A stretch of 56,912 bases of DNA. It comes from a virus. The translations under genes were made by a program, and so were the position numbers. Numbering within the stretch: the first letter of the stretch is position 1; each line of letters opens with the position of its first letter. This document shows, in pieces, positions 33,126-41,279 of this stretch. The notes beneath the pieces were generated by a model, which searched no databases, was not told the origin of the DNA, and saw only the letters and a program-made list of their open reading frames with translations. The stretch is taken from positions 1 through 56,912 of IMG/VR virus record IMGVR_UViG_3300030117_007306; one strand, given 5' to 3'.

Positions 33126-34121
33126 CTACCAAGTGAATTTATTTTTATGATTATCCACTATATCGGAAATTTCGTGTTTAAAAATTTTATTAGGCTTCCA
33201 CCCTAGACTTCTAAGTTTTGAATCATCTAAAGCGTACCTAACATCTTGACCAGCTCTGCTGTAAGAGTAGTCTATATAATCATCATGACGTATAGAAGAC
33301 AACGCACCTAACATCTCGTCATCATTGTCTTCGGTTCCTTTTTTGAAAAAACATTCAATGACTTGTTTTACAGCTTCTATATTTTTCTGCTCAAACCCGC
33401 CACATATATTATATATTTCATTAACTACATTTTTTTCTATAATCTTCATAACAGCAGAGGCTGTATCGTCTGCATGTAGCCAATTTCTAACAGGATCACC
33501 ATTATTATGCAGAGGAATTTTCCTACCTAAGCTAAGATACTTAATAGCTTTAGGTAAAAGTTTTTCTACATACTGGCCTAACCCATAATTATTTGTAGGC
33601 CTAAGAATTACATAGTTAAGGTTATACGTTCTGGACCAAGCTAGAATTAACATATCGGCCGCAGCTTTAGTGGCAGAATACGGGTTGCTAGGTTTTAGCA
33701 AATCTTTTTCAGAGTGCACTCCCTCAGAAATATCCCCATAAACTTCATCCGTGCTAAAATGAATTAAAGTAGGTTTGTGGCTGTGCTCTCCCCTATGCCT
33801 CCGCAATAGCTCTAAAATATTATGAACTCCATTTACGTTAGAGTTGACGAAATCTTTGCTGCATACGATAGAATTTCCAACATGGGTTTCTGCTGCAATA
33901 TTTATAAAGTAATCACAATCATACAGAAATTCAATATCATTAATATTTTTATTTTCAAAAACAAAGTTATCGCTTTTATTAAATTCTGCCAAGTACTCTT
34001 TATTCGCAGCATAGGAAATGCAGTCTACTCCTCTCACGTAAAAACCGGCGTCCAAACACTTTCTAGTTACATAAGAGCCTATAAATCCTAGACAGCCGGT
34101 GATGTATACAATTTTAGACAC
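33126..34121 (-). CDS. NDP-glucose 4,6-dehydratase (RmlB-like)
   Basis: 331 residues. YITGCLGFIGSYVTRKCL at the start, AAETHVGNSI near 76, HFSTDEVYGD near 120 with the catalytic Thr-Asp-Glu triad, YSATKAAAD near 148 (Tyr-x3-Lys), and RPTNNYGLGQYVEKLLPK near 175. This spelling is closest to dTDP-glucose 4,6-dehydratase. Because it is 8 nt from an RfbH-like gene, which classically works on CDP sugars, the nucleotide used here is uncertain. Confidence 0.85.
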   Translation of the reverse strand: MSKIVYITGCLGFIGSYVTRKCLDAGFYVRGVDCISYAANKEYLAEFNKSDNFVFENKNINDIEFLYDCDYFINIAAETHVGNSIVCSKDFVNSNVNGVHNILELLRRHRGEHSHKPTLIHFSTDEVYGDISEGVHSEKDLLKPSNPYSATKAAADMLILAWSRTYNLNYVILRPTNNYGLGQYVEKLLPKAIKYLSLGRKIPLHNNGDPVRNWLHADDTASAVMKIIEKNVVNEIYNICGGFEQKNIEAVKQVIECFFKKGTEDNDDEMLGALSSIRHDDYIDYSYSRAGQDVRYALDDSKLRSLGWKPNKIFKHEISDIVDNHKNKFTW

Positions 34122-34129
34122 TCTTTATT

Positions 34130-35452
34130 CTATAAATTTTTTATGAAATAATCCAATTTTTCTTCCACGTAATCTATCTGCTCTTTTGTAATAACTGGAC
34201 TTGTACCTAAAAAGAAAGTGTCTGTCGTTACCTTTCTAGCGTTTGGATAATCTCTAGCTATTGTCTTGTAGTCCATGTATCCCTTGTAGGCAGGCTGAAG
34301 CATAATGTTGCCAGCAAAATAAGGTCTCGTTTGAATTTTGTTATCCTCTAGGTAGCTGACAATTTGATTTCTAGTAAATGGAGCGCCATCTTTTATAGTT
34401 ACCGCAAAAGCAAACCAATTTGGATCGCTACCTTCTTGAGCTTTTGGGAGGATGAAGTGCTCTTCATGTTTTGAAAAAGCTTTACATAGATCGGCATGAT
34501 TTTCTTTTCTTCTTTGTGTTATAGAAGGGAGTTTTTTAAGCTGCTCTAAACCCATTGCCGCTTGAACTTCTATAGGTTTTAGATTGTAACCAATTTCGTC
34601 ATAAACATATTTGTGGTCAAATATTTGATCTGGAATTGATTCTAACCAATTATCAAATCGTCTACCGCAAGAACCTTTTTTAGATAAACCAGCTTTTTTA
34701 CCAACGCAATAACAACCTCTGCCCCACTCACGCAAACTTCTAGCTACTGTTTCTTTTAAGTGGGTATCAGTTGCAACAAACCCTCCCTCACCCATGGTTA
34801 TATGATGGGCCGGATAAAACGAGCATGAAGAAAACTCTCCAAAGCTGCCTAACCTCTTGCCTTTGTAAGTGGAGTCTAAGGCATCACAACAATCCTCTAA
34901 TAAAAGTAAATTATTGTCTTTTACAATTTCCATTAACTTATCCATATTAGGAGGATTTCCTAATACATGAGCAAAAGTAATTACTTTAGCGCCCAACTTA
35001 ACCTTCTCCTCTACCTGTTCTAGATTAAGGTTTAAAGTATCTAAGTCAATATCTACGAAAGTTGGTAAAAAGTCAGATTGAAAAATAGGGTTAACAGTAG
35101 TAGGGAAACCTGCTATTGGAGTTATTACTCTAGTGCCGTCCGGCAAGCCATAAGTCCTACGAGACTTCAAGGCCTGCATCATAATTAAATTAGAACTACT
35201 GCCACTATTGGTCAATACCCCAAAGTCGCACCCAAGAATTTTAGAAAACTTTTTCTCAAAGTCCAAACCTTTATGACCGAGAACTAACCAACCCTCTAAA
35301 ATAGTTTTAACGGCAGCCACTGCCTCATGCTCATCAAAAACAGGGCCAGCATATTGCACAAAATCTTTTCCTTTCTCCCATTTTTTATCAGAGAGTTTTT
35401 CTTGCTCGTACTCTTTGACTTTGTCTAAAATATCTTTTAATTTATCGCTCAT
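34130..35452 (-). CDS. rfbH: RfbH-like keto-deoxyhexose 3-dehydratase (E1)
   Basis: 440 residues. DegT-type PLP/PMP fold (VLTNSGSSSNLIMMQAL near 93, LEDCCDALDSTYKG near 185) in which the usual PLP lysine is replaced by His in SFYPAHHITMGEGG near 208, the hallmark of E1/RfbH and ColD. A Cys cluster GRGCYCVGKKAGLSKKGSCGRRF (in the region 240-262) fits the 2Fe-2S site of E1. It makes 3-deoxy sugars such as those of O-antigen dideoxyhexoses and needs a reductase partner, which I did not see in this window. Confidence 0.88.
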   Translation of the reverse strand: MSDKLKDILDKVKEYEQEKLSDKKWEKGKDFVQYAGPVFDEHEAVAAVKTILEGWLVLGHKGLDFEKKFSKILGCDFGVLTNSGSSSNLIMMQALKSRRTYGLPDGTRVITPIAGFPTTVNPIFQSDFLPTFVDIDLDTLNLNLEQVEEKVKLGAKVITFAHVLGNPPNMDKLMEIVKDNNLLLLEDCCDALDSTYKGKRLGSFGEFSSCSFYPAHHITMGEGGFVATDTHLKETVARSLREWGRGCYCVGKKAGLSKKGSCGRRFDNWLESIPDQIFDHKYVYDEIGYNLKPIEVQAAMGLEQLKKLPSITQRRKENHADLCKAFSKHEEHFILPKAQEGSDPNWFAFAVTIKDGAPFTRNQIVSYLEDNKIQTRPYFAGNIMLQPAYKGYMDYKTIARDYPNARKVTTDTFFLGTSPVITKEQIDYVEEKLDYFIKNL

Positions 35453-36174
35453 ATTAAATCGCTTATTTGTTTCAAAACCTGCATTCTAAACTCATTTGGT
35501 AATCCCGGCATATGAAGCATAAAATCGCCTTTAGCCCAACTGCCATCTCTACCTTTGTAATCTAAACCTTTCTGATGATAAGGACTTGGATAGACATGAT
35601 ATAGATAAGAGTTCATTGATTTTTGAGGTAATTCTTTTACAAAATTTTTGTATTCTGATTTAACCTCAGGAATAAACATTTTTTCTTTGCACTCCAAAAT
35701 AACTGCTCCCTGCTCTGCCCAAGCTGCGCCTCCTCCATCTTTTAAAACGTATCCTAAATGTCTAGGTTTACCATCCTCATCGATATAGTCATCATACTGA
35801 GATATAATTTTTTCTAAGAATTTTATACATTTTTCTGAGTTCCTAACAAAGAAACAATCTAAATTCCAATCCCAAATATCGCAAGTAACAATTAAATGAT
35901 AATTCTCATCAATAAGAGACTCTAATTTTATTTGCGGATTAGTTATTAATGTGTCAGCGCCGCACCAAAAAACCCAATCATAGTTATTTGATTTTAATAT
36001 ATCTAATAAGAAATGAATTTTGGCAAAACCAATATCCTTGCAGGGAAAATCTTTGGTTTTAGTTTTTAAAGTGTAGCCGTGTCTGTCGCAATAACTTCTT
36101 TTATTTTGATTAACTGTTATTTCAGCCATTTCAATAATGGCTTCATTATATATACTAGCTACTGCTATGTTCAT
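35449..36174 (-). CDS. GT34-like glycosyltransferase paralogue
   Basis: 241 residues. NQNKRSYCDRHGYTLKTK near 23 and WVFWCGADTLITNP near 68, followed by CFFVRNSEKCIKFLEK and FMLHMPGLP, the same block order as the GT34-like protein at 29381..30058. The DxD is changed to GAD, so metal binding or activity may differ. Overlaps RfbH-like gene by 4 nt. Confidence 0.7.
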   Translation of the reverse strand: MNIAVASIYNEAIIEMAEITVNQNKRSYCDRHGYTLKTKTKDFPCKDIGFAKIHFLLDILKSNNYDWVFWCGADTLITNPQIKLESLIDENYHLIVTCDIWDWNLDCFFVRNSEKCIKFLEKIISQYDDYIDEDGKPRHLGYVLKDGGGAAWAEQGAVILECKEKMFIPEVKSEYKNFVKELPQKSMNSYLYHVYPSPYHQKGLDYKGRDGSWAKGDFMLHMPGLPNEFRMQVLKQISDLI

Positions 36175-36899
36175 TTAAAATAGATTATCTTTTCGTTATA
36201 GGGAAAAATGTAATTTGCTGCGTATACGCCTATCTCCACATAACAATTTAAACCTAACCCTTTCGCTATAGCACAAGGTAATGACTCGTTGCCAACGAAA
36301 ACATCGTGCTCGTTTATTTTTTCAACCAAGTCTTGCCCAGATTTTGCAGTATAATAATTTAAATCTTTTCCTATTAAGTTTTTAAAGTCCTCGTACTCTT
36401 CGTCTATCCCTACAAAAGTTATATCTTCATCATTAAAGCACTGTAGGATATTTTTTATAAATATAGGAGACTTAGGCGTGCCTCTGTATCTCAAGCTTCT
36501 TGATATGCATAACTTTTTTCTTTTTAAAAGAAAGTTTTCCTGAGACTGTTTTACTTTGCAATCAAGCCATGGTTCATTCAAAAAGCTGGCAGTTATTGGT
36601 ATTTCAAATTTAGAAGCATGATAGTCAACTAAATTGGTGCCTACTGCGACTTCAAAATTTTGTGGATGCTTGCCGTAATCTATGTCAAAGTCAGGAAGAG
36701 GGTCTTCTTTACTGTGGATAGAAACTTGTTTTATAAAATCTTGAGACTCAAAAACATCTTTTATAAACTCTGCATTCTCCAAGTTGAACTTGTTAGGCCC
36801 CGAGTCGGAAAGTATAACCTTTTCATATTTTAAATGCCTCAAGATCTGTATTGAGTAAACACAGTCTCCCATGTCCATTGCTATTAAAGCAGTCTTCAT
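36171..36899 (-). CDS. GT9-fold glycosyltransferase-like, short
   Basis: 242 residues. Begins KTALIAMDMGDCVYSIQILRHL like the protein at 30060..31160, and ends with NEHDVFVGNESLPCAIAKGLGL, the sugar-nucleotide site of the heptosyltransferase-like fold. Much shorter than a complete GT9 enzyme (about 340), so it may be a minimal or degenerate member. Overlaps the GT34-like gene by 4 nt. Confidence 0.55.
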   Translation of the reverse strand: MKTALIAMDMGDCVYSIQILRHLKYEKVILSDSGPNKFNLENAEFIKDVFESQDFIKQVSIHSKEDPLPDFDIDYGKHPQNFEVAVGTNLVDYHASKFEIPITASFLNEPWLDCKVKQSQENFLLKRKKLCISRSLRYRGTPKSPIFIKNILQCFNDEDITFVGIDEEYEDFKNLIGKDLNYYTAKSGQDLVEKINEHDVFVGNESLPCAIAKGLGLNCYVEIGVYAANYIFPYNEKIIYFK

Positions 36900-36902
36900 T
36901 TA

Positions 36903-37451
36903 TTAGTCTAAAAGATGTTGTATTGATTCAAAAATTTCCAAAGGCCTGACATTATTTATGCAAGGATTTGCCTCTCTCGAATTGTAAGAAGGTCTAGCTG
37001 TATTCAAAGGTGCTTGAATTAACCTTAGCTTACTCATTTTAGTAAAAAAGGGATAGCACTGCTCTTTATAAGTGTGAGAGTAGACTATAACGCTAGGAAT
37101 TTCAAAACAAGAAGCTAGATGAGCTGGAAAACTATCTATACCAAAATGTAATTTAGCTCTTTTAATTAAAAATGCAGACTGATTGAAGTTATTTTTGCCT
37201 ACATAATCAATGACATTTTCGTAAACAGGATTTTCTTTTGAGCTTCCTATTTGAACAATATTCAGATTTGGGTAAGTAGCCTTTGTGACATCTATGACTT
37301 CTTGCCAATAATTATAAGATTTAGATTGAAAATCTTTAGCTCCGTGAAAAGTCACATATTCTCCGTCAGGAATTTCACACTCCTCTTCTTCTATAAACGG
37401 TTTATCAATTCTTAAGCCACAATTAAGGGCATAGCATTCAAGAAAGTGCAT
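36903..37451 (-). CDS. GT9 glycosyltransferase, C-terminal half
   Basis: 182 residues, second Rossmann domain: GEYVTFHGAKDFQSKSY, then KNNFNQSAFLIKRAKLHFGIDSFPAHLASCF. Its ATG lies 14 nt inside the end of the N-terminal half gene. A homologous pair with the same overlap occurs at 9621..11534 and 8452..9633, so the split is old or maintained, not a sequencing error. Confidence 0.75.
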   Translation of the reverse strand: MHFLECYALNCGLRIDKPFIEEEECEIPDGEYVTFHGAKDFQSKSYNYWQEVIDVTKATYPNLNIVQIGSSKENPVYENVIDYVGKNNFNQSAFLIKRAKLHFGIDSFPAHLASCFEIPSVIVYSHTYKEQCYPFFTKMSKLRLIQAPLNTARPSYNSREANPCINNVRPLEIFESIQHLLD

Positions 37452-37797
37452 ATTCGTGAGAGTCTTTAAATGTTGTAATAGAGTAGGCTATTTTCGAGTG
37501 AGTATTATGTTGATAAGTCATTATAGCTTGGGAGTTTAAAAACGGTACATAAGCTATTTCATATTCTCCCTTATGCTCTGCTATACCCTCCAACTGAAAT
37601 ATGTTTCTCATATAGTCTTGATACTCTATAACTTCGTCTATATAAGGGTTATTTTTAAGTAAATCAAAAAATATTCTTTCTGTAGCAAAATGCAAAACGC
37701 ACTCTGGGTACAGCTCTTTTATAGAACGCAAAAGAGACGTACTGCAAAGTACATCTCCTGCTGATCTCGGCATTACGAATAAAATTTTACCCTTCAT
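37438..37797 (-). CDS. GT9 glycosyltransferase, N-terminal half
   Basis: 119 residues, first Rossmann domain of a heptosyltransferase-like enzyme: KILFVMPRSAGDVLCSTSLLRSIKELYPE then NNPYIDEVIEY. No sugar-nucleotide site of its own; it should pair with the C-terminal half encoded in the overlapping next frame. Confidence 0.75.
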   Translation of the reverse strand: MKGKILFVMPRSAGDVLCSTSLLRSIKELYPECVLHFATERIFFDLLKNNPYIDEVIEYQDYMRNIFQLEGIAEHKGEYEIAYVPFLNSQAIMTYQHNTHSKIAYSITTFKDSHEYALS

Positions 37798-38122
37798 CTA
37801 TATGTTTTTTGCCACCTCTTTTTTCCGAGTTTTCTTTAAAAAAGTTTTGTTTGACAGGGTCGGCTCCGTTATTTTGTTCGGCTCTTCTGGCAGACATTTC
37901 GGCAGAATGGTCCCAAAGCTCTCCATAAGTCTTAGCTTTAGTTTTGGTCACAAAATCAGCTTCAGAATTAGCGTCAATCCTGCTGTCTATAGACGCATGA
38001 GGTATAGTGTAGACTCTGTCATAAGCAACACCATTAACTTCATATTCGTGGGCTTCATGGACACTTTGCCAAACAGTTATTTGCTCTTTAGTGTCTGGAT
38101 TTTCGTAAATATACTCAGGCAT
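37787..38122 (-). CDS. FmdB-like small protein without cysteines
   Basis: 111 residues. Start MPEYIYENPDTKEQITVWQS resembles FmdB-type regulators (MPxYxYxC...), but the zinc-ribbon Cys are absent. The C-terminus is charged and probably disordered (EKRGGKKHIDEG). Overlaps genes on both sides. Related phage proteins are common; function not known. Confidence 0.5.
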   Translation of the reverse strand: MPEYIYENPDTKEQITVWQSVHEAHEYEVNGVAYDRVYTIPHASIDSRIDANSEADFVTKTKAKTYGELWDHSAEMSARRAEQNNGADPVKQNFFKENSEKRGGKKHIDEG

Positions 38123-39213
38123 CAGACTTGCTCCATCGCGCTTATGATTTTATCCACTGTATTTTTGTAAGTGAATTTTTTCTGAAGAAGAAGACCATTT
38201 TCATTGATTGGAGAAGACTTGTATCTTTCAACCGCAGTCTCGCAGGCAGTAATAAATTCATCTTCATCAAAAGTATATATGCTGCCTTGATTCATAGTTT
38301 GACCTTCATGGAAAAATATCCCATCATAGACAGGAACTTTTTCTTTAGTTTCAAACAAAACAGAATTTTCGTTATTCGCCCAATCTTTGTAGCCGGTTGC
38401 ATTTAGAATAACTGAGTGTTTGCCCATCGCGACGGACTGGAATTCTGGTAAGCCCCATCCCTCTCCTCCGGAAGCTCCAATGATTATATTAGCTGAATTT
38501 AAATAGTCGTTATACAGACTATTTTTTTGCATAGAGCCAATAAAGTTTACGTTAAAATAATTTTTTCCTCCTAATATGTCGTTAACAAGTCTAGAGAAGT
38601 CCTCTTGTTTTAGAAAAGGATTAGATATCGCACATTGAAGAACGTAATCTTTGTTGTTTCCATATTTTTTTATCCAAGCTTGGATTGCTTTTTTATGGTT
38701 TTTACGCTTTTCAAGTTTACCTGTCAGGTTAAAAACTATCTTATCTTTAAGATAGGTTTGCTCTTTAACATAAAAATTATCTTTATCAAAACCTAGCGGA
38801 ATTTGCTGAACGTTTTCAACTCCATTTGATTCAAAAACCTCTTTCGAGTAAGTGGAGGAGAAAATTAAAGTATTGTTTCGGGCTATATTTTTTTCTGTAT
38901 CAGTTACCCTATCTAGCTCATGAAAAGAAAACAAAACTTGTTTCTCACTAAAAGACTCCAAGCTGCCATTCAGATGCCATAATTTAAACACAGGGTTCAG
39001 CCTACTGTGCTGAGAATGGCTTTTATTTGCGCAGGAAGTTAACCATTTTTGGAAATCTTCACTTACGTTTTCCTGCGCAGAAAGATCATTTTGATTTGAA
39101 ATAAGGAATAGAGAAGGTTCGAGCCCCCTTGCGTGGAATTCACGCAAGAGAGCCACGCTCACCTGACCAAAACTTACAGAATTGATAGGTAAGTGTAAAG
39201 AGAAGTCCCGCAT
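38122..39213 (-). CDS. GT4-type glycosyltransferase
   Basis: 363 residues. GT-B fold: N-terminal LPINSVSFGQVSVALLREF, IPLGFDKDNFY near 140, FNLTGKLEKRKNHKKAIQAW near 161, and the donor site GASGGEGWGLPEFQSVAMGK near 255 with the EX7E-type acidic residues. Retaining transferase acting in the cytoplasm. First sugar gene of the island after the SSB-like gene, which it abuts. Confidence 0.85.
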   Translation of the reverse strand: MRDFSLHLPINSVSFGQVSVALLREFHARGLEPSLFLISNQNDLSAQENVSEDFQKWLTSCANKSHSQHSRLNPVFKLWHLNGSLESFSEKQVLFSFHELDRVTDTEKNIARNNTLIFSSTYSKEVFESNGVENVQQIPLGFDKDNFYVKEQTYLKDKIVFNLTGKLEKRKNHKKAIQAWIKKYGNNKDYVLQCAISNPFLKQEDFSRLVNDILGGKNYFNVNFIGSMQKNSLYNDYLNSANIIIGASGGEGWGLPEFQSVAMGKHSVILNATGYKDWANNENSVLFETKEKVPVYDGIFFHEGQTMNQGSIYTFDEDEFITACETAVERYKSSPINENGLLLQKKFTYKNTVDKIISAMEQV

Positions 39214-39539
39214 TAAAACAGTACTTCTTCCTCTGTCTCAGGAACAGAGGATTTAGTAGCCTCTTCACTAGGCTTGGTATTGGCTTGTTGAGAAGAATTG
39301 GAAGTCTCTGACAAGTAGACTCGAAAGTCAGGAGCTTTTTCATTCTTTACTTTGCCGTTTTCGTCCTTCTTGCCAGAGTTTTCAAAGATAACTACCTTTG
39401 TGTTTTCTGATGAAGGATTGATAGAAACGTGCCCGGTCATGTACTTCTGACCTTTTGCACTTTTCTGGACCCAAAGAGCGCCAACTTCACGCTCTTTCCA
39501 CTCATTACGTTTTTCGTCTTTATTGTATGTATTACTCAT
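39213..39539 (-). CDS. SSB-like (DUF736-like) protein with acidic tail
   Basis: 108 residues. N-terminal beta-rich domain (GALWVQKSAKGQKYMTGHVSI, KVVIFENSGKKDENGKVK) like DUF736 proteins, then a disordered Ser/Thr/Glu linker and an acidic hydrophobic end ETEEEVLF reminiscent of the SSB tail that recruits replication partners. Together with its own strong promoter this suggests an abundant nucleic-acid-binding protein; a true OB-fold SSB was not seen elsewhere in the window. Confidence 0.5.
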   Translation of the reverse strand: MSNTYNKDEKRNEWKEREVGALWVQKSAKGQKYMTGHVSINPSSENTKVVIFENSGKKDENGKVKNEKAPDFRVYLSETSNSSQQANTKPSEEATKSSVPETEEEVLF

Positions 39540-39548
39540 ACGGAAGCT

Positions 39549-39577
39549 ATTATTACCACATTCTGGTCTGATGTCAA
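39549..39577 (-). promoter_or_regulatory. Promoter of SSB-like gene and carbohydrate island, CMAGAA class
   Basis: Leftward TTGACA (39577..39572), spacer with CCAGAA at promoter positions 12-17, AATAAT (39554..39549), 9 nt to the ATG. No other strong promoter was noticed from here to gmd, so the whole island may depend on it. Confidence 0.75.
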
Positions 39578-39585
39578 ACTTTTTT

Positions 39586-40209
39586 TTAAATAAATTTTTC
39601 GATCTTTTTTCTTAGGAAATTTATACCTTTATTGTGCAGGTTGATAATTGTCTGAGAGCTTAAATTAAAATCTTTGGATATTGTTTTCCACGTTGCCACT
39701 TTTTGAGATTCCGGCGAATACCTCTTTTCAAAAACTTTTTTAATCCTTTTATCTGGGTGATTTTTTAAAACAGAAATAACCTCTTTGAATGTAGAGGAGT
39801 TCACGCGCTCTATTTCAGAACTTTCAAATGACGCTTTGGCACTAGCCTCATCAAGCTCTTTTTCAGTGTCTTTAAATTCCATAAGACCAAATATTCTATC
39901 TTTTTTTATTGATTTGTTTAAAAAATAAAATTTTGATTTATTACCTAACCAAGTAATATATTTTATATTTTTTTCAAAATCATAAGTTTTAGCAGAATCA
40001 TAAATAACAAAAACTGAATCATTAATCATATCTGTTTTAGATATGTTATTTGACTTAAAAAACCCCGTATTAGAAAACTTATGTACTTGTTTAAAGTACA
40101 TATTTTGGTATCTTTTATGAAGCTCTAAGAGGCTTTCTTCGTCATTGTGAAACTGAATGTTCTTTATTAAAGATACATCGTCTAGTTTTTCAATATTTGT
40201 TTTTTCCAT
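39586..40209 (-). CDS. Divergent sigma70-family RNA polymerase sigma factor
   Basis: 207 residues. Region 2-like helices near 20-90 (LLELHKRYQNMYFKQVHKFS, FEKNIKYITWLGNKSKFYF) and a C-terminal region-4-like helix-turn-helix (WKTISKDFNLSSQTIINLHNKGINFLRKKI, given in one span of the domain 170-205). Size and layout recall ECF or T4 gp55-type late sigma factors. It could direct host polymerase to a subset of phage promoters. It overlaps the upstream gene by 28 nt. Confidence 0.65.
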   Translation of the reverse strand: MEKTNIEKLDDVSLIKNIQFHNDEESLLELHKRYQNMYFKQVHKFSNTGFFKSNNISKTDMINDSVFVIYDSAKTYDFEKNIKYITWLGNKSKFYFLNKSIKKDRIFGLMEFKDTEKELDEASAKASFESSEIERVNSSTFKEVISVLKNHPDKRIKKVFEKRYSPESQKVATWKTISKDFNLSSQTIINLHNKGINFLRKKIEKFI

Positions 40210-40619
40210 GATGTTAAAACTTTCTCAAAATCATCAAAAGAGTATTTCTCTTCTCCAGAAAAACTCAGAACGTACTTGTGATGTTTCGTAAAATAAGTTG
40301 ATATTGGGTATATGATATCTATTACGTCCTCTAAAGTATCGTAAAAATCGCCGTTTTGTATTACATCTACTCTTAATCCTAGATGGTCATAAGTGTACAA
40401 ATGAAGCGCTAGAAAATATATGTCTTTATCTTTATAGCTTTCGTTGAAGTAAGGGATGCGGCTGAATAACTTTATGAAATAATAAAATTCAGTATCCGCA
40501 CTACTAGTGAAGTGGTGCAGATACGTTGTATTTTTGAAATTTAAATGAGCGTCTACCCCTAAGGTCGCAAAGATTGGATAGCAGTCGCTTTTATATTTTT
40601 TTAAAATATCACCCGTCAA
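40182..40619 (-). CDS. Unknown protein
   Basis: 145 residues, aromatic-rich (YLHHFTSSADTEFYYFIKLF, IYFLALHLYTYDHLGLRVD) and mostly helical by appearance; no transmembrane segment. No family recognised. It lies between the kinase-like gene and the sigma factor and overlaps both (11 and 28 nt), so expression is coupled to them. Confidence 0.5.
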   Translation of the reverse strand: MTGDILKKYKSDCYPIFATLGVDAHLNFKNTTYLHHFTSSADTEFYYFIKLFSRIPYFNESYKDKDIYFLALHLYTYDHLGLRVDVIQNGDFYDTLEDVIDIIYPISTYFTKHHKYVLSFSGEEKYSFDDFEKVLTSWKKQILKN

Positions 40620-41208
40620 TGTAGTTTTTTACAAGCCATTTAAAAAATTTATCTGAATATTTTTTTTGTTTTGAAACATCTGTAGGCCAACAAAAGGAGT
40701 AGTTCGCTTTATTTTTTAAAATTTTATCATTTCGTTTTTCGTGCTCATTGTTCGGTAATATGTAAATTCTTTCCCCATTTTCTTCAAAAAATCTAGTAAT
40801 ATGAACCACGATCCCATTATTTGACTGTATCCAGTTTAACTCGTCGCATTCGTATTCGCAGTAACGAACGTCTGTTATTATATTGACTTTGTCGCAAAAA
40901 ATTAAATTTTTTATTCCATCAATCCAATATTGCCCTTGGGTTTTGTCTCTCATTATGGCTCCATGAGCTATTAAAAGCGGCCTTATTAGGTTTTTTTCTT
41001 CTCTGGAGCAGTTTGTTGGATCTATATCATAAAGTTTTTTGGATACAGCGGCGACCTCCTGTTTGAGTTTTGTCGCAAAAGATAAAAAATTAACTTTTCG
41101 GCCGCTGGTCTCGAAGTGTTTTCCTATTATTTCAGCAAACGTATCCTTTCCACTTCCAGCTACGCCTGCGATTCCAATCGTATTTATCTTTATTTCGTTT
41201 ATATTCAA
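40609..41208 (-). CDS. Deoxynucleoside-monophosphate-kinase-like P-loop protein
   Basis: 199 residues from a TTG start at 41208, chosen because the P-loop GIAGVAGSGKDTFAEII begins at residue 12 and no ATG precedes it. The middle has IITDVRYCEYECDEL, like the NMP-binding core of T4 gp1-type dNMP kinases. It would phosphorylate dNMPs as part of dNTP supply. First gene leftward from the strand switch. Confidence 0.65.
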   Translation of the reverse strand: MNINEIKINTIGIAGVAGSGKDTFAEIIGKHFETSGRKVNFLSFATKLKQEVAAVSKKLYDIDPTNCSREEKNLIRPLLIAHGAIMRDKTQGQYWIDGIKNLIFCDKVNIITDVRYCEYECDELNWIQSNNGIVVHITRFFEENGERIYILPNNEHEKRNDKILKNKANYSFCWPTDVSKQKKYSDKFFKWLVKNYIDG

Positions 41209-41235
41209 AACGTTAAAATTTATGTTATCGTATCG

Positions 41236-41279
41236 TTTATTATTATCGTTAACATAACGTTAAAATATATAATAATAAA
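41236..41279. repeat. AT-rich inverted repeat at the strand switch
   Basis: Perfect 11-bp arms TTTATTATTAT (41236..41246) and ATAATAATAAA (41269..41279) around a centre with CGTTAAC and ATAACG. A direct repeat AACGTTAAAAT occurs at about 41209 and 41257. It sits where leftward and rightward transcription diverge; candidate origin, operator or divergent promoter region. A TATAAT at 41268..41273 may drive the RNA to the right, although no good -35 is seen. Confidence 0.5.
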
